Assembly (NCBI GenBank): GCA_934307065.1
Contig: CAKRCD010000002.1
Coordinates: forward strand, 156,962-220,961
Length of the DNA stretch: 64,000 bases
From: an uncultured Bariatricus sp.
GTDB lineage: Bacteria; Bacillota; Clostridia; Lachnospirales; Lachnospiraceae
Direction of reading: 5' to 3'
The notes under the pieces are model-generated. The model ran no database searches. It was given only the letters and a program-made list of their open reading frames with translations, and was not told the origin of the DNA. The position numbers and the translations under genes are program-made. Of this stretch, positions 28,975-38,332 are shown piece by piece (within the stretch, counting starts at the first letter, position 1; each line of letters starts with the position of its first letter).

Positions 28975-28982
28975 AAGTGGAA

Positions 28983-29019
28983 AGCAGGAAGTGTGGTTGC
29001 ACTTCCTGCTTCTATTTTT
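28983..29019 (+). terminator. Terminator after the lysine-type murE
   Basis: AGCAGGAAGTG (28983-28993) pairs perfectly with CACTTCCTGCT (29000-29010) around TGGTTG, followed by TTCTATTTTT. It separates the two murE-like genes into different units. Confidence 0.85.
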
Positions 29020-29058
29020 CATAAAATACAGTAGTGAAGAAATGGAATGAGGGAAATC

Positions 29059-30642
29059 ATGAATTTGCAATCACTACTGTGTGGAATGGATTATGTGGTA
29101 CTGCAAGAGAATGATTCATATGAGAAGAATGAAATAAAAAACATTACATGCAATTCAAAAAAGGTAAGCCGGGGAGACATGTTCGTATGTATTGATGGAA
29201 CGGTACATGATGGGCATGATTATATGGAAGAGGCGTGGAAACGGGGAGCAGAGGTACTGGTTGTAGAAAAAATAGGGAAACATGGTCATTTGTTTGATTT
29301 TCCGGAAAATCTGACAGTGTTTTTAGTACGGGATACAAGAGAATCATATGCACAGATGGCGGCCAATTATTTTGGACACCCGGCAGAATTTTTAAAGATT
29401 ATCGGAATTACCGGGACAAAAGGAAAGACGACTGTGTCTGTCATGATACGGCAAATGCTGGAAACTCAGGGAATACGGACCGGACTTATCGGGACATTGG
29501 GCATTTATGACGGAGAAGAATGGATTTTCACTAAGAATACTACACCGGATGCCTTTACCATCCAGGAGTATTTTGTTAAAATGAAAGACAAAGGATGTGA
29601 ATACGTTGTTATGGAAGTCTCCTCCCAGGGAATGAAACAAAAACGGGTATATGGGATTCCATTTCTGATTGGAGTGTTTACCAATCTGGGAGAAGACCAC
29701 GTAGGTCCGGGAGAACATGCCACTTTAAGCGAGTACCGGTATTATAAATCCAGACTTTTTAAAGGATGTCAGATAGGAATCGGGAATCTGGATGATATTC
29801 AGACCGGGTATATGTTTCGTAGAACCACATGTGAAAAATATGGTTATACCTGTCAGCAGTGGAGAAAAGAAGCCAGGATGTATGAAGGTACACATATTTT
29901 GTGCGGAGAGCATATACAGCTCTTGATGGATAATGGGATTCCAGTGACCCGGTTTCTGGTAAAAGGAATTCCTGTATGTCTGCAACAACCGGGAAGTTTT
30001 AATGTGTACAATGCACTTGCAGCACTTTCCGTGGTGGAATGTCTGAAGCTTCCACTGGATGCATGTGCCAAAACACTGGAAAAGGTGTTCATTAATGGAA
30101 GAATGGAACGGATACCTTGGGGAGAAAATATTGCGTGCTATATAGATTATGCTCACAATGGTATGAGCCTGAGGAGGGTGCTTCAGACATTGCATGCTTA
30201 TAAGCCATTCCGAATCATTGTAGTATTTGGATGTGGAGGAGGCAGGGCAAAGACGCGCAGGTTGGAAATGGGAGAAGCAGCCGGACTGTTTGCAGATGAA
30301 ATTATTTTAACGAATGATAATCCGAGAGAGGAAAATCCAGAGAAGATTATTCGAGATATTATAGAAGGAATCAAAAAGGCAGAAGAGAAGACAGCAGATA
30401 ACGAAGAAAAGAAGATGAAAATAATCATGGATCGCCGGATGGCAGTGGCGGAGGCAATCCGGGAGGCAAGAACCGGAGATGTTGTGCTGATTGCGGGAAA
30501 AGGCCATGAGAAATATCAGGAGATACATGGTGTGCGCTATTATATGGATGACCACGAGCTGGTCAGAGAGGCAATGTGGCAGAGAGAACGGATGCAGAAG
30601 AGAGAGTTGCTGATGAAACAACAGGAGAGTCCCGGACAGTGA
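29059..30642 (+). CDS. MurE-family Mur ligase, diaminopimelate-type motif
   Basis: 527 residues from ATG 29059, supported by GAGGG shortly before it; an in-frame ATG at 29047 is less well placed. P-loop GTKGKTT (119-125), ATP/substrate motifs MEVSSQGMKQKRV and FTNLGEDHVGPGEH, and C-terminal AGKGHE are present. The selector motif is D420-N421-P422-R423, the arginine form that recognises meso-diaminopimelate in E. coli MurE. It catalyses addition of the third stem residue to UDP-MurNAc-dipeptide. Second MurE paralogue in 2 kb; it lies just before priA. Confidence 0.87.
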   Translation: MNLQSLLCGMDYVVLQENDSYEKNEIKNITCNSKKVSRGDMFVCIDGTVHDGHDYMEEAWKRGAEVLVVEKIGKHGHLFDFPENLTVFLVRDTRESYAQMAANYFGHPAEFLKIIGITGTKGKTTVSVMIRQMLETQGIRTGLIGTLGIYDGEEWIFTKNTTPDAFTIQEYFVKMKDKGCEYVVMEVSSQGMKQKRVYGIPFLIGVFTNLGEDHVGPGEHATLSEYRYYKSRLFKGCQIGIGNLDDIQTGYMFRRTTCEKYGYTCQQWRKEARMYEGTHILCGEHIQLLMDNGIPVTRFLVKGIPVCLQQPGSFNVYNALAALSVVECLKLPLDACAKTLEKVFINGRMERIPWGENIACYIDYAHNGMSLRRVLQTLHAYKPFRIIVVFGCGGGRAKTRRLEMGEAAGLFADEIILTNDNPREENPEKIIRDIIEGIKKAEEKTADNEEKKMKIIMDRRMAVAEAIREARTGDVVLIAGKGHEKYQEIHGVRYYMDDHELVREAMWQRERMQKRELLMKQQESPGQ

Positions 30643-30693
30643 ATAAGAAAACGGTATATAAATGCCGGACAGAAACTACGAGTAAGAGAAAGC

Positions 30694-32934
30694 GTGGATA
30701 ACAGAATGTATGCAGATGTAATTATGGATATTACACATGAAAAACTGGATAAAATCTTTCAGTACATGGTACCGCAGGCACTGGAAGGGAAGCTGCGGAT
30801 CGGAATGGAAGTATGTGTACCTTTTGGAAAAGGAAACACCGTAAGAAATGGTTATATCGTAGGATTTTCTGAGAAGTGCAGGTATGATGTCACAAAAATG
30901 AAGGCAATTCTGGAGCCGGCAAAAAAACGGATTGCCGTGGAGGCAAATCTAGTGGAACTGGCAGCATGGATGAAGGAATCTTATGGTGGAACCATGATAC
31001 AGGCTCTAAAAACAGTGCTTCCTATCAAGAAGGAAGAACGGAAGAAGGAAGAACGGATTCTGCACAGAGTGATTAGTGCGGAAACCGGGAAGGAATATCT
31101 GGAGCAGTACCTGCATAAAAACCAGAAAGCGAGAGCACGGCTGATGGCAGCACTCTTGGATGATGCAGAAATTCCATTTTCCCTGGTAAGCAAGAAACTG
31201 AATATTACGCTCCCAGTAGTGCGTGCACTGGAGGAACAGGGAATTCTGGAAATTGTGTCCCGGCAGATTTACCGGAATCCCGTACATGAACAGGAAGAAC
31301 AGATTCAGAATATTGTGTATACCACGGAACAGGAGTATGCCATCAGTCAATTTAAGAAAGATTATGATAATAAAGACTATAGAACCTATTTGCTGTATGG
31401 CATTACCGGGAGCGGTAAAACCGAAGTATATATAGAAATGATTCAGCAGGTAATAAATGAGGGAAGGCAGACCATTATGCTGATTCCGGAGATTGCCCTG
31501 ACCTATCAGACAGTCATGCGATTCCGAAGAAGATTCGGAGAGCGGATTTCTATTATGCATTCCCGCTTATCGGCAGGAGAGCGGTACGACCAGATGATGC
31601 GTGCCAAGGAAGGAAAGATTGACGTAATGATTGGCCCACGTTCTGCTTTATTTACGCCTTTTCCAAATCTGGGTCTGATTGTAATAGATGAAGAGCATGA
31701 AAATTCTTATAAAAGTGAACAGATTCCAAGGTATCATGCAAGAGAGACAGCAGTACAGCGCGCAAAGCTGGAAGGGGCAAGCGTGGTACTTGGTTCGGCA
31801 ACTCCGTCGCTAGAGTCCTTTTACCGGTGTCAGAAAGGGGAATACAAGCTTTTGAAGCTGGGAAACCGGACTCCTGGAAGCGGTCTGCCAAGTGTGTATG
31901 TAGCGGATATGAGGGAAGAACTGAAAAAAGGCAATAAATCGATTCTAAGTGATAAATTAAGAGAGCTCATGCAGGACCGGCTGCAAAAGAAAGAACAAAT
32001 CATGTTGTTTTTAAACCGAAGAGGATATGCAGGATTCCTTTCTTGCAGGTCTTGCGGATATGTAGTAAAATGTCCTCATTGCGATGTTTCATTGTCCACT
32101 CATAATAATGGAAGAATGGTCTGCCATTACTGTGGGTATGAGGAGCCGGTCGTCAGGACATGCCCATCCTGCGGTTCTGCACATATTGGTGGGTTCCGCG
32201 CGGGAACACAGCAGATTGAAGAGCTGGTTCTAAGAGAGTTTCCCGGAGCAAGAGTGATCAGAATGGATTTGGATACCACTAGGGCAAAGGAAGGGCATGA
32301 GAAAATATTAAGTGCCTTTGCAAATGAGGAGGCAGACATTCTGGTAGGAACCCAGATGATTGTGAAGGGACATGATTTTCCAAACGTGACCCTTGTAGGT
32401 GTATTAGCTGCGGACATGTCACTTTATGCAGACAACTATCGGGCTGCGGAGAGAACCTTTGCACTTCTGACTCAGGCAGCAGGACGCGCAGGAAGAGGTG
32501 CGGTTTCCGGTGAAGTGGTAATTCAGACCTATAACCCGGAACATTACAGCATCCAGGCGGCAGCCGCACAGAATTATGAGCAGTTTTATGAAGAAGAAAT
32601 AAAATACCGGGAGCTGATGGGATATCCACCGGCAGAACATTTGCTGGCAGTATTGCTTTCTTCAGAGGACGAAGGATTATTGGACAAGGGTGCATTTTAT
32701 CTGAAAGAATATGCACACAGAATAGGAAAGAACCGTCAGATTCAGCTTATCGGACCGGCAAGTCCGTATATTGGAAAAGTGAAAGATATTTACAGACGGG
32801 TACTTTATCTGAAGGCAGATTCGAACGACATGTTAATCCACATGAAAGATTACATGGAACAATATATTGAAATGAACAGGGGATTTGACAAAATCAGGAT
32901 TCAGTTTGATTTTGACCCCGTAAATGGATTCTGA
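30694..32934 (+). CDS. priA: Primosomal protein N', replication restart helicase PriA
   Basis: 746 residues, GTG start (an ATG follows four codons later; the ribosome site is weak either way). The DNA-binding domain is at the N-terminus, helicase Walker A is GITGSGKT (236-243), the DEEH box is IDEEHENSYK, and zinc-binding cysteines lie in four CxxC pairs at about 451-493 (CRSCG, CPHC, CHYC, CPSC). It reloads the replisome at collapsed forks. It heads the priA-def-fmt run common in Firmicutes. Confidence 0.95.
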   Translation: MDNRMYADVIMDITHEKLDKIFQYMVPQALEGKLRIGMEVCVPFGKGNTVRNGYIVGFSEKCRYDVTKMKAILEPAKKRIAVEANLVELAAWMKESYGGTMIQALKTVLPIKKEERKKEERILHRVISAETGKEYLEQYLHKNQKARARLMAALLDDAEIPFSLVSKKLNITLPVVRALEEQGILEIVSRQIYRNPVHEQEEQIQNIVYTTEQEYAISQFKKDYDNKDYRTYLLYGITGSGKTEVYIEMIQQVINEGRQTIMLIPEIALTYQTVMRFRRRFGERISIMHSRLSAGERYDQMMRAKEGKIDVMIGPRSALFTPFPNLGLIVIDEEHENSYKSEQIPRYHARETAVQRAKLEGASVVLGSATPSLESFYRCQKGEYKLLKLGNRTPGSGLPSVYVADMREELKKGNKSILSDKLRELMQDRLQKKEQIMLFLNRRGYAGFLSCRSCGYVVKCPHCDVSLSTHNNGRMVCHYCGYEEPVVRTCPSCGSAHIGGFRAGTQQIEELVLREFPGARVIRMDLDTTRAKEGHEKILSAFANEEADILVGTQMIVKGHDFPNVTLVGVLAADMSLYADNYRAAERTFALLTQAAGRAGRGAVSGEVVIQTYNPEHYSIQAAAAQNYEQFYEEEIKYRELMGYPPAEHLLAVLLSSEDEGLLDKGAFYLKEYAHRIGKNRQIQLIGPASPYIGKVKDIYRRVLYLKADSNDMLIHMKDYMEQYIEMNRGFDKIRIQFDFDPVNGF

Positions 32935-32956
32935 TAAGGCAAAAGGAGGAAATAAA

Positions 32957-33427
32957 ATGGCAATCAGAGAAATCAGAATAATGGGTGATGAAGTGTTGAC
33001 AAAGGTGTGTAAAGAGGTAAAACAAATGACACCCCGAACAGAGGAATTGATTGAAGATATGCTGGAAACCATGTACGAAGCAAATGGGGTAGGTCTTGCG
33101 GCACCTCAGGTAGGAGTCCTGAAGCGCATCGTTGTGATTGATATCGGAGAAGGACCGATTGTTATGATAAATCCGGTTATTCTGGAAACCAGCGGTTCAC
33201 AGACAGGAAGCGAAGGCTGCTTAAGTCTTCCGGGAAAGGCAGGCCAGGTAACAAGACCAAACTATGTGAAGGCAAAAGCACTTGACGAAAATATGGAAGA
33301 GTATATTGTTGAGGGTGAAGAGCTCTTAGCCCGGGCAATCTGTCATGAACTGGACCATTTGGAAGGTCATATGTATGTGGAAAAGGTGGAAGGTCAGTTA
33401 GAAGACGTAACCTATGACGAGGAATAA
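32957..33427 (+). CDS. def: Peptide deformylase
   Basis: 156 residues from ATG 32957 behind AAAAGGAGG; the open frame extends upstream without a better start. All three metal and active-site motifs are present: GVGLAAPQVG, EGCLSLPG (cysteine ligand) and HELDHLEG (two histidine ligands and catalytic glutamate). It removes the formyl group from new proteins. Its partner enzyme, methionyl-tRNA formyltransferase, is the next gene. Confidence 0.96.
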   Translation: MAIREIRIMGDEVLTKVCKEVKQMTPRTEELIEDMLETMYEANGVGLAAPQVGVLKRIVVIDIGEGPIVMINPVILETSGSQTGSEGCLSLPGKAGQVTRPNYVKAKALDENMEEYIVEGEELLARAICHELDHLEGHMYVEKVEGQLEDVTYDEE

Positions 33428-33492
33428 AGGGATAATAGAATAAATAGAGAAAATAAAAAAGAGACAAATCATGGAAAAAGGAGGACTGTGAA

Positions 33493-34425
33493 ATGAAAGT
33501 CATTTTTATGGGCACACCGGATTTTTCGGTTGGAACTCTGGCAGCACTTGTGGAAGCCGGGCATGAAGTCGTGCTGGCAGTTACACAGCCTGACAAACCC
33601 AAAGGCCGAGGAAAAGAGATGCAGTATACACCTGTGAAGGAATATGCACTGGAAAAGGGGATTCCGGTTTATCAGCCGGAGCGTGTCAGACGGCCAGAAT
33701 GCATTGAAGAACTGAAAAAATATCAGGCAGATGTCTGTGTTGTCATTGCATTTGGACAGATTCTGCCAAAAGAAATTCTGGAAATGACTCCATACGGATG
33801 TATCAATGTCCATGCATCACTGCTTCCAAAGTACAGAGGAGCAGCACCGATTCAGTGGGCGATTATCAACGGGGAAAGCGTATCCGGTGTTACTACCATG
33901 CAGATGGATGAGGGACTGGACACCGGTGATATGCTGGAGAAGGTAGAAGTTCCGCTTGGAGAGAAAATTACAGGCGGAGAACTGCATGATTTACTTGCCG
34001 AGGCAGGAGCAAAGCTTTGTGTGCAGACGCTTGAAAAGCTGGAAAAAGGGGAATTAAAACCGGAAAAGCAAGGCGAAACCCCGACTGCTTATGCAAGGAT
34101 GTTAGATAAAAAACTTGGCAATATTGACTGGACTCGTCCGGCAATAGAGATTGAACGCCTGATTCGGGGGTTAAATCCATGGCCAAGCGCATATACCACA
34201 TGGAATGAGAAGACGATGAAAATATGGGCTGCGGATGTAGTGGAAGCACAGGAAACTGCAGAACCGGGAACCATAACTGAGGTTACAAAACAGACATTTT
34301 CAGTACAGACAGGCGACGGAGTTCTCCAGATTAAAGAACTTCAGATTCCGGGAAAGAAAAAAATGTCTTCCGATGCTTTTTTGAGGGGATATCAAGTAAA
34401 GACCGGCGAAAAGCTCGGCTGTTAA
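33493..34425 (+). CDS. fmt: Methionyl-tRNA formyltransferase
   Basis: 310 residues. The N-terminal formyltransferase domain carries FMGTPDFSVGTL and HASLLPKYRGAAPIQWAI with the catalytic Asn-His-Asp set of 10-formyl-THF enzymes; the C-terminal domain binds initiator tRNA. Strong AAAAAGGAGG upstream. It forms a functional pair with def. Confidence 0.96.
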   Translation: MKVIFMGTPDFSVGTLAALVEAGHEVVLAVTQPDKPKGRGKEMQYTPVKEYALEKGIPVYQPERVRRPECIEELKKYQADVCVVIAFGQILPKEILEMTPYGCINVHASLLPKYRGAAPIQWAIINGESVSGVTTMQMDEGLDTGDMLEKVEVPLGEKITGGELHDLLAEAGAKLCVQTLEKLEKGELKPEKQGETPTAYARMLDKKLGNIDWTRPAIEIERLIRGLNPWPSAYTTWNEKTMKIWAADVVEAQETAEPGTITEVTKQTFSVQTGDGVLQIKELQIPGKKKMSSDAFLRGYQVKTGEKLGC

Positions 34426-34437
34426 GGAGGAAGAACT

Positions 34438-35142
34438 ATGTACTATCCAATGTTTTATGACCCAACTTATATTTTGGTTTTAATCGGTGTAATTTTATCA
34501 CTGGCTGCTTCGGCAAAGGTAAATTCTACTTTTGCGAGATATGCACAGGTGCGTAACCGGAGAGGAATTACCGGACAGATGGCAGCAGAACAGATTCTAC
34601 ACCAGGCAGGAATTTATGATGTTCAAGTACAGAGAATATCAGGAAAACTGACCGATCATTATGACCCGAAAAATAAAGTTCTCAGACTGTCTGATTCTAC
34701 TTATGGTTCTGCATCGGTCGCAGCAGTAGGGGTAGCAGCCCATGAATGTGGACATGCCATTCAGCACGCAACCAATTATGCACCGCTTTCTATCCGCGGA
34801 GCGTTGGTTCCGGTGGCAAATTTTGGTGCACAGATTTCATGGCCTTTGATTATCATCGGGCTTCTTTTCAATGGAAATATGTCAGGGCTGTTCATTAATC
34901 TGGGAATTTTACTGTTTTCTTGTTCTGTACTCTTCCAGATTGTAACACTTCCGGTAGAGTTTAATGCATCTTCCAGAGCACTTCGCATTTTGGACGGTTC
35001 AGGACTTCTGGATAACGAGGAAGTGGGACAGGCCAGAAAGGTATTAAGTGCCGCTGCACTGACTTATGTGGCAGGTGCTGCAGCTTCTATTCTTCAGCTG
35101 CTCAGATTACTTATTCTGACAAGAGGAAGACGGGATGATTAA
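34438..35142 (+). CDS. Zinc metallopeptidase, YugP family
   Basis: 234 residues. An N-terminal helix (about 7-25) and a hydrophobic pair near 120-165 anchor it in the membrane. HECGH in VAAHECGHAIQHA matches the HExxH zinc site. The biological substrate of the family is not well known. It overlaps rsmB by 8 bases, as part of the translation and housekeeping run. Strong AAGGAGGAA ribosome site. Confidence 0.9.
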   Translation: MYYPMFYDPTYILVLIGVILSLAASAKVNSTFARYAQVRNRRGITGQMAAEQILHQAGIYDVQVQRISGKLTDHYDPKNKVLRLSDSTYGSASVAAVGVAAHECGHAIQHATNYAPLSIRGALVPVANFGAQISWPLIIIGLLFNGNMSGLFINLGILLFSCSVLFQIVTLPVEFNASSRALRILDGSGLLDNEEVGQARKVLSAAALTYVAGAAASILQLLRLLILTRGRRDD

Positions 35143-36475
35143 AAATAGGGTAAAAGAACAGACAGCATTACAGAAAAAAGAAAAAAGTGAAAGAGAGCTG
35201 GCACTTGCCATTTTGCTGGAAGTGGAAAAGGGAGAGAAGAGCCATCTTGTTCTGCGGAGTGTACTGGAAAAATATCAGTATCTTGATAAGCAGGAGCGGG
35301 CCTTTCTTACCCGTCTTACGGAAGGAACCATAGAACGGACATTGGAACTGGATTATATCATTAACCAATACTCAAAAACCAAGGTCCAGAAAATGAAGCC
35401 GGTCATTCGGAATATCCTCCGGATGGCAGTATACCAGATAAAATATATGGACAATGTGCCGGATTCGGCAGCCTGCAATGAAGCGGTAAAGCTGGCAGGA
35501 AAGAAGGGGTTTGGAACCTTAAAAGGTTTTGTAAACGGAGTGCTCCGCAGTATTGTACGCAGTCAGGAGCAGATTCCTTATCCGGATGAAACTTGTCCGG
35601 AGAACTATTTATCGGTAAAATATTCTATGCCTCAATGGATTGTAGCTATGTGGTTTGAGGATTATGGAAGAGAGAAGATGGAAGAAATCTTAAAAAGCTT
35701 TTATCTTTCGCGACCAACTACAATTCGTGTAAATGGAAATCAAATCACAAAAGAAGAATTAATAAAGAAGCTAAAAAGTGAACATGTAAATGTAGAAGAG
35801 CATCCATTTCTGGATTCAGCACTGCTGATTTCTGATTATGATTATCTTGGAGCACTAGATAGCTTCCGTGATGGGGATTTTCAGATTCAGGATGCGGCTT
35901 CTATCCAGGTGGCAGAAAGTGCAGATATAAAGCCGGGAGATTATATTATTGATGTGTGTGCCGCACCGGGCGGCAAGGCACTGCATGCGGCTCAGCTATT
36001 AAATGGAACAGGACACGTAGAGGCCCGTGATTTGACGGAATACAAAGTAGGACTGATTCAGGAGAATATCTGGCGCATGGGATTTGACAATGTGGAAGCT
36101 GTTCAGCAGGATGCGACTATATTTGATGAAGCATCTGAAGAAAAGGCAGACGTAGTGATTGCAGACCTCCCGTGTTCCGGGCTCGGTGTACTTTCCAAGA
36201 AAACGGATTTGAAATACAAGATGACACCGGAGACCGAGAAAGAGGTAGCAAAGCTTCAGAAAGAGATTCTGGACGTGGTATGCCGTTATGTAAAACCGGA
36301 AGGAGTAATGATTTACAGTACCTGTACAATCTGTAAGGCAGAAAATGAAGAGAACACCAGATGGTTTCTGACAAAGCACCCGGAATTTGAACTGGAGTGG
36401 GAGAAACAAATTTTCCCGGCAAGAGAGACAGACGGATTCTATATTGCAAAATTAGTAAAAAGGAGTTCCAAATAA
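35135..36475 (+). CDS. rsmB: 16S rRNA (cytosine-967) C5-methyltransferase RsmB
   Basis: 446 residues. An N-terminal NusB-like RNA-binding domain (about 20-150) precedes the SAM-dependent methyltransferase domain with DVCAAPGGKALH (SAM loop), ADLPCSGLG (PC motif) and YSTCTICKAENE (catalytic cysteine). C-terminal GFYIAKL is typical. Start overlaps the previous gene, indicating coupling. Confidence 0.95.
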   Translation: MIKNRVKEQTALQKKEKSERELALAILLEVEKGEKSHLVLRSVLEKYQYLDKQERAFLTRLTEGTIERTLELDYIINQYSKTKVQKMKPVIRNILRMAVYQIKYMDNVPDSAACNEAVKLAGKKGFGTLKGFVNGVLRSIVRSQEQIPYPDETCPENYLSVKYSMPQWIVAMWFEDYGREKMEEILKSFYLSRPTTIRVNGNQITKEELIKKLKSEHVNVEEHPFLDSALLISDYDYLGALDSFRDGDFQIQDAASIQVAESADIKPGDYIIDVCAAPGGKALHAAQLLNGTGHVEARDLTEYKVGLIQENIWRMGFDNVEAVQQDATIFDEASEEKADVVIADLPCSGLGVLSKKTDLKYKMTPETEKEVAKLQKEILDVVCRYVKPEGVMIYSTCTICKAENEENTRWFLTKHPEFELEWEKQIFPARETDGFYIAKLVKRSSK

Positions 36476-36476
36476 G

Positions 36477-37517
36477 ATGATGGAAAAGAAAGATATTGCA
36501 TCTTTTTCACTGGACGAATTAAAGACAGAAATGGCAGAAATCGGGGAACAACCATTCCGTGCCGGCCAGATTTACAGTTGGCTGCATGAAAAGCTGGTCA
36601 ATGATTTTTCGGAGATGACGAATCTGTCCAAAACATTGCGGGAAAAGCTGGAAGAACAGTATGAAATCCGGAAAGTGGAAATGATAACAAGACAGATATC
36701 CCAAATAGATGGAACGAATAAATTCCTGTTCTGCCTGAAGGATGGAAATATGGTGGAAAGCGTGCTGATGAAATATAAGCATGGCAATTCGGTCTGTATT
36801 TCTTCCCAGGTAGGCTGTAAGATGGGCTGCCGTTTCTGCGCATCCACTTTAGACGGACTGGAGCGGAATTTAACACCATCGGAAATGCTGCGCCAGATTT
36901 ATCAGATTCAGAAAATAAGCGGAGAGCGGGTTTCCAATGTGGTTGTGATGGGAACCGGAGAACCACTGGACAACTATGATAATTTCCTGAAGTTCATACA
37001 TATGTTAAGTGATGAACATGGCTTAAATATCAGCCAGAGAAATATTACCGCATCAACCTGTGGAATTGTCCCGAATATCCGCAGGCTTGCAGATGAAAAA
37101 CTCCAGATTACACTGGCATTGTCTCTTCATGGTTCCACGCAGGAGAAGCGGAAGGCGCTTATGCCGGTGGCAAATAAATATGAGCTTTCTGAAGTGCTGG
37201 ATGCCTGTGATTATTACTTCGAAAAAACCGGAAGAAGAATCACGTTCGAATACAGTCTGGTACATGGAGTCAATGACACCGAAGAGGACGCAAAGGAACT
37301 GATTCATATTTTGGGTTCACGTAACTGCCATCTGAATTTAATTCCGGTAAATCCGATTAAAGAGCGGAATTATCAGAAACCAGACAAAAAAAGTGCCGGT
37401 AATTTCAAAAATAAACTTGAAAAAAGCGGGATAAATGTTACTATAAGAAGAGAAATGGGCTCTGACATTGATGGGGCTTGTGGACAGTTAAGACGTAAAA
37501 CAATGCAGGAAAGTTAG
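36477..37517 (+). CDS. rlmN: Dual-specificity RNA methyltransferase RlmN (radical SAM)
   Basis: 346 residues. The radical-SAM cluster motif is CKMGCRFC (CxxxCxxC). MGTGEPLDNYDNF binds SAM, and a C-terminal cysteine (near GACGQLRRK) is the one that is methylated during catalysis. It methylates A2503 of 23S rRNA and A37 of some tRNAs. Begins right after the rsmB stop. Confidence 0.95.
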   Translation: MMEKKDIASFSLDELKTEMAEIGEQPFRAGQIYSWLHEKLVNDFSEMTNLSKTLREKLEEQYEIRKVEMITRQISQIDGTNKFLFCLKDGNMVESVLMKYKHGNSVCISSQVGCKMGCRFCASTLDGLERNLTPSEMLRQIYQIQKISGERVSNVVVMGTGEPLDNYDNFLKFIHMLSDEHGLNISQRNITASTCGIVPNIRRLADEKLQITLALSLHGSTQEKRKALMPVANKYELSEVLDACDYYFEKTGRRITFEYSLVHGVNDTEEDAKELIHILGSRNCHLNLIPVNPIKERNYQKPDKKSAGNFKNKLEKSGINVTIRREMGSDIDGACGQLRRKTMQES

Positions 37518-37588
37518 GCTGAAGCAGATTCAGTCTTATGTCTTGATGTGCGGCAGAATTGTCTGCATAAGACATTAGGAGGCAGATT

Positions 37589-38332
37589 ATGAAAGTATTT
37601 TCCATAACAGATGTGGGAAAAGTGCGAAAGATGAATCAGGACTACGTGTTCGCTACAGATGAACCTCAGGGAACACTGCCGAATCTTCTGGTGGTGGCTG
37701 ATGGTATGGGTGGACACAAGGCAGGAGATTTTGCATCCAAGTTTACCGTAGAGACTTTGAAGGAAGAAATCAAACATTCGCTGAAGGAAGGACCAAAAGA
37801 AGTGCTTCTGGATGCAGTGCAGGTGGTAAATAAGAAGCTGATTGAGACAGCAGAGAAGGATATAAAGCTGGACGGCATGGGTACCACACTTGTAGCTGCA
37901 ACCGTAATTGACCACACTTTACATTTCATTAATGTAGGAGACAGCAGGCTGTATCTGATTAATCAGGAAGTGAAGCAGCTTTCCCGCGACCATTCTCTTG
38001 TTGAGGAGATGTTACGGCTTGGCGGAATCAGTGAGGAGGAGGCCAAGCACCATCCGGATAAGAATATCATCACAAGAGCAATCGGTGTGAAAGAGGATGT
38101 AGAAGCAGATTACTATGAATATGCACTGAAGAAAGGGGATGTCATTCTGATGTGCACAGACGGTTTATGCAATATGGTAAATGAAGATGAGATATTTACG
38201 ATTATCAAGAGTGCCAGAGATATTGTGGAAGCCGGACAGTTATTAATAAATCGTGCAAATGAAAATGGAGGCAAAGATAATATTGGTGTTGTACTTGCGG
38301 CTCCGTTTTCCAATGAGGTGAGTATATGGTAA
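37589..38332 (+). CDS. prpC: PP2C-type serine/threonine phosphatase (PrpC/Stp)
   Basis: 247 residues. Metal-binding motifs VADGMGGHKAGD, GDSRLY and CTDGLCN, plus the C-terminal GGKDNI, define a PP2C phosphatase requiring Mg/Mn. It reverses phosphorylation by the kinase encoded next, whose ATG overlaps it by 7 bases. Ribosome site AGGAGGC. Acts in the cytoplasm on cell-wall and division proteins in related bacteria. Confidence 0.95.
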   Translation: MKVFSITDVGKVRKMNQDYVFATDEPQGTLPNLLVVADGMGGHKAGDFASKFTVETLKEEIKHSLKEGPKEVLLDAVQVVNKKLIETAEKDIKLDGMGTTLVAATVIDHTLHFINVGDSRLYLINQEVKQLSRDHSLVEEMLRLGGISEEEAKHHPDKNIITRAIGVKEDVEADYYEYALKKGDVILMCTDGLCNMVNEDEIFTIIKSARDIVEAGQLLINRANENGGKDNIGVVLAAPFSNEVSIW

